This document shows, one piece after another, positions 46,831 through 57,000 of a stretch of 64,000 nt of DNA. Made by a program: the position numbers and the translations under genes. The notes under the pieces are model-generated. The model saw nothing but the letters and a program-made list of their open reading frames with translations, was not told the DNA's origin and did not search any database. Source of the stretch: Azolla caroliniana (lineage: Eukaryota; Polypodiophyta); contig JBHGNT010000010.1 in the NCBI GenBank assembly GCA_043228905.1, forward strand, positions 14,942,001 through 15,006,000. The letters run 5' to 3'. Each line of letters begins with the position of its first letter. The stretch's first letter is position 1.

Positions 46831-47372
46831 TGTCACGAAATTACGTGTACATGTAAGGAATGAAGGCGAGACCGTGGGGGTCCTGGACTGAGGAGTCTCT
46901 CCGGTAACTGAGCCACTACTTGGTCAACAACCCACACGCACACACCAAAGACGAGATACAACGTGGAGCCTCTATCAGGAGCATCCGAGCTTCCCACACG
47001 AACAGAGGCGTCCAACAAAAGAACTCGTGCAGCGAACACCGATACAGACGAGCGCTCGGTCCCCAATTCAACAACACTCTGTTCTCCCCAAATCGCAATA
47101 CCCCTCTCAGCCCTCTCTCCTGACCTTTATAGGTCCCCGAGGGAGGAGCCATCACATCCTGTAATTACATCATCTTTATTCTCTGTCTCTTTGGACATAG
47201 ATTTGTTTTGATTTGTTAATCTATTTAATGTTTCTATATCAAAGTCTGTCCACACCACGCCGACCTATTCTTAGACTATGTACAAATAATTTACAACTAC
47301 GTGCATCCGTGCATGTTGTGGTTCACGCGCTCAGGTCTTCATTTCTGCTCGTAATCGGTTTTCCTCACGACA
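46831..47372 (-). repeat. gypsy B 5' LTR
   Basis: 542 bp, TGTCACGAAATTACG...TCCTCACGACA on the plus strand. Just inside it (46804-46826) the minus strand reads TTCGGTGAACCCGACGTGAA, the family primer-binding site. Confidence 0.87.
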
Positions 47373-47596
47373 ACGGATAGAACCGGTCGACACTATAGTC
47401 GATCAAAAACGAGGGAAGACCGACAATGGTAGAAGTCCAGAACAGGCCGATCAGGCAAATTCTACACACATTGTAGGAAAGTTGGCCTCAACATTTCTGA
47501 GTGCAGGTCAATCAAGAGGAAAGAGAGTGGCCGACCATCCGTGCGGAATCAAGGACGACCCGACTCGGACCACTCTCTAGTCGGCAACGAAGTTAA
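47373..47596 (+). pseudogene. copia 3 zinc-knuckle segment after the gypsy B insertion
   Basis: Reads FCTHCRKVGLNISECRSIKR, a gag knuckle in which the His position is Leu (CX2CX4LX4C), then a Ser/Arg-rich stretch. It continues copia 3 gag from 40533 and is cut by the copia 4 LTR. Confidence 0.6.
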
Positions 47597-48625
47597 TGTT
47601 GTCGACACCCGATACAGAGAAATTCTCTCTTTAGTGTTGAATGCGGGTCTCTAATGGACGTATTCACATTGTCTCCCTTTGTACGCACTAGGTTTAGGCT
47701 ATTTATGTAAATAGTGAGAAGGGCAGTCGCCCTATGTTAGTTAGTATATAAACTGACCTTGTAACCTAGTTTCAGTGGTTGAAATATAGTTCGTCTTGTG
47801 CCTAATCGTCTCTCTCTTGCGTTCTTGTTGGCTCTTGTTTCTCTGTTTCTGTTTCTAATGCCATCAATCCACTTATCAACCTCACTTGAGAAGAGTGTTG
47901 ATTTGTTCCGCACGAAACGGCAACGTTCACAACATCTGGTATTAGAGCTTGGTTCTCTCGATTCTGTTGTCGCCGTGTACTTTGTCTCCATCAACAAATC
48001 TTCTTCTGTACACCGTGAAGATCTTGGTTGGCAACTCTATACAAGATCATTTTCGTGAAGAGAGACACCGGCAAAATCTGCATTGTACCGTTCTAAATCA
48101 CCATTGAAGTGAGACAATCGGCTGCAATTCACCCTTGTGATTGTAGCCGCTCGGAGTGAGATTTCGCTTCAAAACATCTCTGCCTCAGTTGTACTACATT
48201 GGATTAGACAACAATCGAATAGGCCACATGACGCTAGTCATTGGCTTGTCGTAATCACTCATAGTTGTCTGGGCTCTAGAAACAAGCCCCTTCCGTGCTT
48301 CATTCAGCGAGACGACATTCGGAAAGATTAGCTAAATCTGTTCTTCTCATTGTCATAGTCACCTGAAGCAAGATCGATCTGGATAATCGGCACATACTTT
48401 GTGTTCGGAAATCTCGAAAATTGACATTCGAAATCTATTCGACATACTCGGGTCCAACTCGACTAGGCTAGTCAGCCATAGTCACTTCGGATCGAGTCTC
48501 CCGAATTTGGAATCAGATTCGGCGTGTGTTCAAACTCGGCTAGAATGAATTCGGGTGGGCCAGTCTGATACACCCAACCACTATTCGTAGCCAACCCCGA
48601 ACAAAACCTCCCAAATTCGACACAT

Positions 48626-49297
48626 ATGGCATCAACATCTGGCTCGTCCGAGATGAGTCTAAGGAAGTTCGACGGATCGAACTTCAAGTTCTAGAAGGAG
48701 CAGATGCAAGACTATTTAATAGTCAAGGGGCAAATCGACCCCATCGAAAATGAAAATGCTTCAGAAGGATACAAGTCCCTTGAATGGGAGAAGCTCGACA
48801 GAATTGTCCAAGCCACTATTCAGATGCACCTATCGGAGTCCATGTACTTTACAGTGCAATCGTGTTCGATTGCCTTCCAACTATTGAAGACACTTTCAGA
48901 CACTTACGAAAAGAAGGTCGCCGCCACGAAGATATATTTGATACAACGCCTCTATAACCTTTGGATGAAAGAATCTGATTCGGCCAAGGCACACCTCAAA
49001 GAGTACGAAAGTCTAAGCTCCCAAATTTCAGCTCAGGGGACGACTATCGAGGAAAAACTAAGAGAAATTTTGCTTATGAGTAATCTCCCTACTTTATGGG
49101 AAACTTTTGTCACAACCGTGTGCAACGCATCGACTACGTCTGTTAAATACTCCACAGTCACGAGCGCAATTCTGATTGAAGCAGCTCGGAAGAAATTGTT
49201 TGCAAATGATTCGGCCAATAATGCGTATATAGTACAAGGTTCGACCAACCGATTGAATAGCCGAGGAAGAGGTTCTTCATGGCAACTGAACAACTAG
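48626..49297 (+). pseudogene. copia 4 gag
   Basis: Starts MASTSGSSEMSLRKFDGSNF, then TAG at 48692 where relatives have Trp (FKFWKEQM-like context). Open afterwards: ENENASEGYKSLEWEKLDRI, FQLLKTLSDTYEKKVAATKI, LIQRLYNLWMKESDSAKAHL, LLMSNLPTLWETFVTTV and ILIEAARKKLFANDSANNAY. This is the UBN2-type copia gag domain. Ends TAG at 49295. Confidence 0.82.
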
Positions 49298-51687
49298 CGA
49301 AGTCGGAGCAAGTCCTGGGATAATCGAGTCTGCACCTACTACAAGAAACCCAAACACATCAACATCGATGGCCTCGCAGTCAAGGCTAAAAACAGAAAGG
49401 TTTAGCGAGCTGATCAAAAGAGTGGCTAGCATGAGGATCTCAATTATGTCGGCTCTTCGGCCGAAATATTGTCGAGCGACTCGAACATACTATCCATTGA
49501 GAACCTAATCGAATAAAAAAATTTGCTTACAATAGAGGAATTGAGCACACGGTTCTTGGATTCGGGTGCGTCCTTTCATGTGACCCCTCATCGATCCTAA
49601 TTTCGGCAATACTCGACCCGACATTCCGACTCAATCCGAGTTGGAAATTCACACCAGTGGGCGACTATCGGAATTGGCACAGTAGAGCTCAACCTTTCGG
49701 ATGGCCCTACATTGGTACTACATGATGTCCGACACGTACCCGAGCTCTCAAGACCTTTGACCTCAGTCGGACCACTGAACGAAGACTATATCTGTGTCAG
49801 CTTCTCATCAGTAGGGTGGAGACTCCAAAGGGGGAATCTCCTACTTGCTCGGGGACCGAAAGTACACTCGTTGTACCTGTTATATGTCACACTCAAAGAG
49901 GGTGATTTATTCTTGGTCGACATTCCCGTGTCATCTCCTTGGCATGGACGACTTGGACACCTCAGCAAGGCCAACATCACGCATTTATCTAGAGCCGGAT
50001 ACATCCCTAAACTCTCCTTCTCTGATCATCAGTTCTACGAGCATTACCAGTACGGAAAACATATAGCCGCATCACATTCGACATCAGCACCAAGAGAATC
50101 CAGTCCCCTCGATTTGGTCCACTCGGACATTTGTGGTCCTATGCCACATCAGTCTCTCGACGATGCCTTGTATTTCGTCAGCTTGATTGATGACTCAACT
50201 CGAAAGGTGTGGGCTTACCCAATTAAAACAAAAAGATTTTTTCCGATTCGCAGTCTAGCTTGCGTGTGGAGTGGCGTACCACTATGGTTGAGAATCAGCC
50301 TAGCCGAAAACTGAAGAATTCGTCAGATTCTGCCGGCATACGACGTGAATTTATAGCACCATATCGTCTGGAGCAGATTGGAATTGCCGAGCAAATGAAT
50401 TAGACAATTCAAGAAAGGATAGTTTCCATGCTCCAACACTTTGAACTATCAGATGGAATGACAGCAAGCCGAATTACAGCAAGCTCAGGATTTTCGGGTG
50501 CGAGGCATACGCCCTCATACCGAAAGAGGATCGCCGCAAACTTGCACCAAGGTCCAAGAAATGCATTTTCCTCGGTTATGGACCAGATGAGGAAATCGGC
50601 TAACAACTCTGGGACCCCAAGCACAGACAGATCGTCTGAAGTTCGGATGTAGTGTTCAATGAGTCAACCATGCATCAATCGGCCGAAAAGTCGGTCGAAG
50701 TTTGAAGGGTGCCAACCCTTCATGAAGGCTCAACACATAACACGAGATCACCTTCATGGGTAGCATCCGAATCGTCGGCATCTGACTCGTCACAACCGAA
50801 TATTTTGGCTTCGGACCATCCGACTTTGACACCCGATGTGACCAGTCCAGTCATACCTTGAAGATCCGAGAGACTGTCGCAACCCCAGGAGAGATACTCT
50901 CCTGGTATCTTCTTTACGGACGTCGGAGAACCGACGTCACACAAAGAAGCATCGGCATCAACCGACTCGACCACTTGGCAAAAAAAACTTGAGACCTGGA
51001 TGAATTACCGATGAATCGATGTGCTCTCCCATGCAAGTGGGTCTACCGAGTTAAGGAAATGTTTGATTTGGCCACCCCAAAATTCAAAGCCAAACTAGTA
51101 GCTAAGGGTTTTCGACAAGAATACGACATGGATTTCGACGAAATCTTTTCACCGGTAGTGAAAATGACAACCCTTCGATTTAGCTAGATGTCAAAACGGC
51201 ATTCCTCCATGGTGATCCAGGCGAAGAAATTTATATGGAGCAGTCGAAAGGCTTCGTCGCACCAAGCCAGGAACATCTAGTCAGCCGGCTCAAGAAGAGT
51301 CTTTACAGCCTGAAACAGGCACGACGGTGGTATAAGAAGTTGAATGACTTCATTCAGTTGGTGGGCTTCTCGAAGAGCGATGAGGACCACTGTCTCTTCA
51401 CGAAAACAACTCGAGATGGGTCACCCATCTTCCTTATCATCTAAATGGACGACATGCTAATCTACGGTCGGCAAGATGGAGAGCTTGCCAAACTCCTTCA
51501 ACAATTGCAGTTGAAGTTTGCGATGAAGAACATTGGTCCAGGAAAACACATTCTCGGCATGAAGACTAGTCGGAATCGAAATCGAAGACAATTGTTTCTG
51601 TCCCAATCCAACTATATTACATGTTTCCTCAAACGCTTCAACATGCAATCGGTTAAATTTGCTTCGAACTTGCTCCCCATTAGCCTT
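49298..51687 (+). pseudogene. copia 4 pol (protease, integrase, RT), heavily mutated
   Basis: Protease RFLDSGASFHVTPHR (about 49553). Integrase zinc and core pieces: WHGRLGHLSKANITHLSRAG, DLVHSDICGPMPHQSLDDAL, FVSLIDDSTRKVWAYPIKTK. RT pieces: CKWVYRVKEMFDLATPKFKA, FDEIFSPVVKMTTLRF, KKSLYSLKQARRWYKKLND, MDDMLIYGRQDGELAKLLQQ and NIGPGKHILGMKTSRNRNR. A TAA just before MDDML destroys the RT active-site block. Several frameshifts occur, and sequence around the integrase Glu is scrambled. The stretch stops before the RNase H. Confidence 0.8.
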
Positions 51688-51774
51688 TGTGAAAACAACA
51701 ACGTGCGGAAGCAACAGAGAGCAGAACGTAGGAAAACATAGGTTCAATGGAGAGCTTGAACACACACAGTATGC

Positions 51775-51829
<55 letters not shown>

Positions 51830-51918
51830 CGTCAATACACACAACTCTATTTCAAAAACTAATACTCAATCTGTACATAGAATGTGCTCAGTGAGCACTT
51901 TTATACAAGTCCATACGG
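51688..51918. repeat. LTR-like fragment with (GA)n tract
   Basis: Copia 4 homology ends at about 51687. From TGTGAAAACAACAACGTGCG the DNA is unrelated, includes a (GA)n microsatellite (51778-51827) and ends where the gypsy D LTR starts. It may be the start of an LTR in minus orientation cut by gypsy D. No partner copy is available to prove it. Confidence 0.4.
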
Positions 51919-53370
51919 TGTCGCATTGTTACGCGTGTGCGTGGAGAATGAGGCGGGACCACCGGGGTCTTGGACCGAGAAATAGCTGAGGAGGAGGAGA
52001 ACGGAAGGGCAACCGACGCACTCGCACACGCACAGACACGGGAGCACACAGGAATCACAGTCCAACAACACAGCAAAACGAGACGACTAGGAGTCCGAGT
52101 ATATGAACACGTATGTATATAAATATATATATATATCAAGACGGTTACAACTAACATGCCGGCAAGGCAAACATCGACGCCTATTCACTCACACAAAGAA
52201 GAGCGAGATGGAGACTCTGCAGGAAGCACACGGGCGTTCCACGGAGCAGAGTCAGCCTCCCGAAACCCTGCACAAAATGGCTATGGAGAGTGGTAGAGGA
52301 GAAGGGCTCGGTCCTAGTCCGGCAGCATTTCGTCTCTCTAACGCGCAATCCTTTTTCATTCTTCTCCCTCTCTTTTATAGACCAAGGAGGGAGGCCGTTA
52401 TCATCCGTTACATCATATTAATTCTCTGTCCTTTTGGATAGAGATACACCTCGATTCTCTCCCTATTGAATGCGTGCTACCTAGGATTTCACCTCAGCCG
52501 ACTTGTACCTACCTACTTACTATACAACGAAAGATGCGCTCGCGTGTAAGGGCCGGTTTACATACGCTAAACTCGGTTTCTACCTAGGGACGGTTTTCTT
52601 CACGACATCCGCCCCCACCTAACTGCGCATCCACCGGTATGCGCCAAAATTGGGCTCTTGCAGGAGAAAACCGGTCCATGCTTTACTCCTCGTCTTCCAG
52701 TTCGTCATCCGCCTCGGACCGCCCGTCGTCGCCGTCCATGCTTTCCAGATCCGGCTCGCACTCGTGTCGTTTCTTAAACGCTTTGACCCTCTTCCCCGCT
52801 ACCGGTATTATCATCCTCGTATCGTCGAGCTCCGCAAGATGGTAGGTCCCGTTGTCGTTGGCACCTATCACCACGTAAGGCCCGAACCACCTCCTTGCAA
52901 ACTTCCGGTTGCCCTGTGCTGGTTGTCGAGGCTGCTGTCATACACTAGGACCCAGTCGCCTTCCTCGATTTTCTTCGGTCGCAGTTGGTGAGTCTGGTCA
53001 AACCGCCCTTTGTTGTTCAACCTTGCCAACCGAAGCTTCTCCGCGGCTCGTTCCATGTCCCCCGGCCTCCGCTCGAGCTGTTGAATCCGTGCTGCCAGCA
53101 GCTCCTCTCGGCTCATCTCATCTCTCCAGTCCACCGTGGCCCATGAGGAGATCGTCCGCTCCGTCGGCATGATCGGCTTCTGTCCATACATAAGCTCCGT
53201 CGGCATGAACCCGGTTACCGAACTGTGCGTAGTTCAGTCCGCCCATAAGGCATAAGGTAGCAGTCATGGCCAGTTCCTGAATTGGCCTCCACACGCCCGT
53301 ACTAGCGATTTGACTATCGGCCCGTGTCCGCGCTCCACCTTCCCGTTAGCCTCCGGATTGTACGTTGTCG
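51919..53370 (-). mobile_element. gypsy D: 3' part of a third gypsy A-family element
   Basis: 3' LTR 51919-52607 (TGTCGCATTG...TTCACGACA), purine tract GGTGGGGGCGGA (minus strand, 52608-52622), then pol C-terminus: ANDNGTYHLAELDDTRMIIP, ERTISSWATVDWRDEMSREE, and integrase sequence up to about 53370. The rest of the element is missing. Stops are few in the retained part, so it is younger than gypsy A. Confidence 0.83.
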
Positions 53371-53450
53371 TGAAGAAAACCGGCCATAGGCGGAATTGGA
53401 GAGAAAGCGCGTAAACCGGCCCTTACACGGATGAACGCGTGACTGGATAC
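53371..53450 (+). repeat. gypsy-family LTR start fragment fused to gypsy D integrase
   Basis: TGTCGTGAAGAAAACCGGCC opens the fragment, followed by GTAAACCGGCCCTTACACGG, both diagnostic of the left end of gypsy A-type LTRs but in plus orientation. The integrase of gypsy D also reads TTGTCGTGAA at this point, so the junction sits in shared microhomology. It is cut by the copia 5 LTR at 53451. Confidence 0.65.
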
Positions 53451-54076
53451 TGTTGAACACAGTGCTCGGCCACAACCGAGGAATAGGATCAACTCACAGA
53501 AAACAGGAAATACAAAATGCACGAAGACAATAGAGAGAAGAGTACATAGGATGTTTTACGTGGAAAACCCTAAATGGGAAAAACCACGGGAGTCCTCAGA
53601 CTCCAACTATCACTATAAACAGAGATGTACAATGGTGAAGCTACAAGGCAACAACCTTGAGCTCACTGTCTTCGCCACAGGCGGCGGTAATACACAGAGG
53701 CAACGACCTCTTCGTCTCTCTCTCACTCTCTCTCTCTCTCTCTCTCGGCTGCTCTCTTCACTCTTGCACACATAAGAGTGACAATACACAATAGGCAACA
53801 ACATACAGCCAGCAACACTAAACAGTTTGCCCTAAGTCATATTTATACACATATGACTTTCGGACTATTTACAAATATAGCCTCAAAGGGCTCTTGGAAA
53901 ACATATTCACAAATATGTCCCCGCATCCGGATCTCTCTCCGGGTACATTCGTCATCCGGCTCCGTAGCCGGGGTCTTCATCATCCGGCTCCAAGTACCGG
54001 GTACTCCTCATTCGGGTCTTCATTCCCGATTCCCGGACATCCGACCATCCCATCCGGAGGGACCGTAATCCCAACA
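53451..54076 (-). repeat. copia 5 3' LTR
   Basis: 626 bp; the minus strand reads TGTTGGGATTACGGTCCC ... CACTGTGTTCAACA. CCGGAT motifs are clustered in the distal third (about 53920-54065). The palindromic TATA region AAGTCATATTTATACACATA on the plus strand is at 53835-53860. Confidence 0.94.
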
Positions 54077-54086
54077 AACTCCCCCT

Positions 54087-57000
54087 TCACTTCGGCATGG
54101 GATGTCTTTCCAGTCCGACCCTCTTCCGGCACGCTTCCAGCTTGTCGGGTGTGAGCACTTTGGTCAACATATCTGACCCGTTCTCTTCCGTGTGGATCTT
54201 CGTCAGCACGAACTCCTGGTCTTCTATCCTTTCCCGGATCCAGTGATATCTTCGCTGGATGTGCTTCGTCCGGGAGTGATAGGCCGCGTTCTTCGCAAGG
54301 TGGATGGCACTCTGACTGTCGCAGTAGAGTCGGTACTCCTCCTGCCGGATACCGAGCTCTCTAATGAAGTCCTTCATCCATATTATTTCCTTGCCGGCTT
54401 CAACAGCCGCCATGTACTCCGCCTCCGTGGTTGACAACGCAACCGTCTTCTGCAGCCTCGACTGCCACGAAACAGCTCCCCCTGCATACGTCATCACATA
54501 CCCTGATGTGGACTGGCTGGTATCTGCATCAGCCGACATATCCGAATCGGTAAAGCCGTCGAGTTCGGGCTTACCGGAGCCGAATCGGAGGCACACGTTT
54601 GCCGTGCCCTTCAGGTATCGGAGTATCCACTTGGCCGCGTTCCAGTGCTCTTTGCCGGGATTGCTCATGTACCGGCTCACCACTCCGACTGCATATCCTA
54701 TGTCCGGTCTTGTACACACCATTGCGTACATCAAGCTTCCGACGGCAGAGGAATATGGTACTTTCGTCATGTCCTCCTTCTCAGCCTTTGTCTTGGGGCT
54801 TTGCTTGCTGGACAACCTGCAGTTTGCCGGGAGGGTTGACCCGACCGGTCTTGCTTCCGACATGTTGAACCGGTGAAGCACCTTTGTCACGTACTTCTCC
54901 TGTGACAGCCACAACTGCTTCTTCTTCCGGTCCCGGATGATGTGCATCCCTAGTATTTGCCTCGCCGGACCCAGGTCCTTCATTGAGAAGGTTCGGTGAA
55001 GCGCTTTCTTCAGCATTCGTATCTTGACTTGGTCCCGTCCGACGATCAACATGTCGTCCACGTACAGGAGGAGTATTAGAAAGTCTCCTCCTTCGAACTT
55101 CTTCACAAACACGCAGTGATCGGACTGCGTTTTGTGGTACCCTTCGTCGGTCATGAAAGAGTCGAACTTCCGGTACCATTGCCGGGGAGCCTGCTTCAGT
55201 CCGTAAAGGCTCTTCTTCAACTGGCATACCAGGTGCTCCTTCCCTTTCTTCTCGAATCCTTCCGGTTGCTGCATGTAGATCTCTTCTTCGAGGTCACCGT
55301 GAAGGAATGCCGTCTTCACGTCCATCTGTTCTACCTCGAGGTCCATGCTTGCCGCTATGCTCAGCACCGTCCGGATGGAGGTCATCTTCACTACCGGGGC
55401 AAATATCTCGTCGAAGTCGATGCCCTTCTTCTGCTGAAACCCCTTTACCACGATCCTGGCTTTGTATCTCGGGGGGTTTCCGGCATCTCCCGGTTTCAGC
55501 TTGAACACCCACTTGTTTCGAAGTGCCCGTTTTCCTTTCGGCAACTCCACAAGTTCATATGTGTGGTTCTCATGCAGGGAATCCATCTCGTCCTGCATGG
55601 CACTCAACCACCTGCGGCTCTGGATGTCATGCTTTGCTTCTTCAAAGCTCTCCGGCTCCCCCTCGTCGGTTAGCAGCACGTGCTCTGGTTCCGGAAATCT
55701 CCGGGGGGGCCTTCTCTCTCTTAGAGGATATCTCCGTTCCGGAGCTTCGGTAACCGGCTCCTCCGTTTCCTCTTCATCCGAATCCATTTCGGGATCGGGG
55801 CCGGTTCCGGTATCAGTTTCGTCTTCCTCGGCCGGTTCTGTTTCTTCACCGTCTTCGGCCGGATCCTCGAGTGCTAACCGGTCCCTTGCCGGTCGGGACT
55901 GCTCCTCGTAGAGTTGATCCTCACCGGTCGACTTGGAGCTCTTCATTTTCTTCTCCGACTCCCAGTCGGCGAGTGTCTTGTTCTCCATGAAGATGATATC
56001 ACAACTCCGGAATATCTTCTTGTCGACCGGGTCCCATACTCGGTAGCCGAACTCGTCATCGCCGTAACCGAGGAATATGCATGGCCGGGTCTTTGGATCT
56101 AGCTTTCCTCTCCGGTCCTTAGCCACATGCACATATGCGAGACACCTGAACACCTTCAGATGCCGGTAGGATACTTCCCTGCCGGTCCACACTCTCTGCG
56201 GCGTGTCTCCGTCCAAAGGTACTGAGGGTGATCTATTTATCACATATGTCGCCGTCGACATTGCCTCAGCCCAAAATCCCTTGGGTAATTTCGCATGTGC
56301 TAGCATACTCCGGACCCTCTCCATTATGGTCCGGTTCATCCTCTCGGCCAGCCCGTTCAGTTCCGGCGTCTTCGGCACAGTAAACTCGAGCCGGATTCCC
56401 ATCGAACGGCAATACTCCTCGAATTGCCCTCGGTATTCTCCTCCGTTATCCGCTCGTAGTGCTTTCAGCTTCTTGCCGGATTCTCTTTCCACTCTCGCAT
56501 GGAGTTCTTTGAAGACGGACAATACTTGGTCCTTTGTCTTCAACGGTGCCGTCCACAGCTTCCGGCTATTGTCATCTATGAATGTTACGAAGTACTGGGC
56601 TCCGCCATGTGACTTCGTTTCTACCCGACACACATCAGTGTGTACCAACTCCAATGGTACACTACGTCTCATCGGTGGTCTTGAGCGGAAGGAGGTCCGG
56701 TTTTGCTTACCGGCCAGACAGTCGGTACACTTCCCCAGGTGTACGTGCTTTACCGGTATCAGGTTGTCTTCGGCAAGCCTCTTCATCCCCTTCTCGCTCA
56801 TGTGGCACAGTCTCTTGTGCCACAGCTCACCGGTAGTGTCAGCTGCCACGTTCAGCTTCTCCGGACATAGCCGGGAATTCAGCAGGTACAGTGTGTTGAC
56901 CTTCCGGGCCCGAGCCACTATCAGGCTCCCTTTGCTGAACTTCATGACACCGTTCCGGATGCTACCCGTGTAGCCTTCATCGTCTAGCCTCCCGGCCGAA

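Larger units (their letters stand above)
40534..47372 (-). mobile_element. gypsy B: Ty3/gypsy element of the gypsy A family, in copia 3
   Basis: LTRs are 40534-41484 (3') and 46831-47372 (5'), with ends TGTCAC...ACGACA/AGGACA. The internal region on the minus strand matches gypsy A throughout and ends in the same purine tract (GGTTTGGTGGGGGTGGA, about 41485-41501). The 5' LTR lacks about 150 bp present in the 3' copy, and the 3' copy holds a 255-bp MITE-like insert. A 204-bp tandem duplication lies in gag. Flanking bases AGCGG and ACGGA do not form a clean TSD. Several stops and frameshifts are present, fewer than in gypsy A. Confidence 0.9.
47597..51687 (+). mobile_element. copia 4: degenerate Ty1/copia element, 3' truncated
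   Basis: 5' LTR 47597-47934 (TGTTGTCGACACCC...TTCACAACA; an alternative start is TGTTGAATGCGGG at 47634), primer-binding site TGGTATTAGAGC at 47937-47948 (one mismatch to the Met site), gag from 48626, then protease, integrase and RT. The RNase H and 3' LTR are missing because other elements begin at 51688. Many stops. Confidence 0.82.

Noticed and set aside
55116-55911. Antisense open frames of 149-185 codons over copia 5, and their counterparts at 60552-61347
   Set aside because: They lie opposite conserved pol sequence and are shared only because pol is shared; composition is that of a GC-rich shadow frame.
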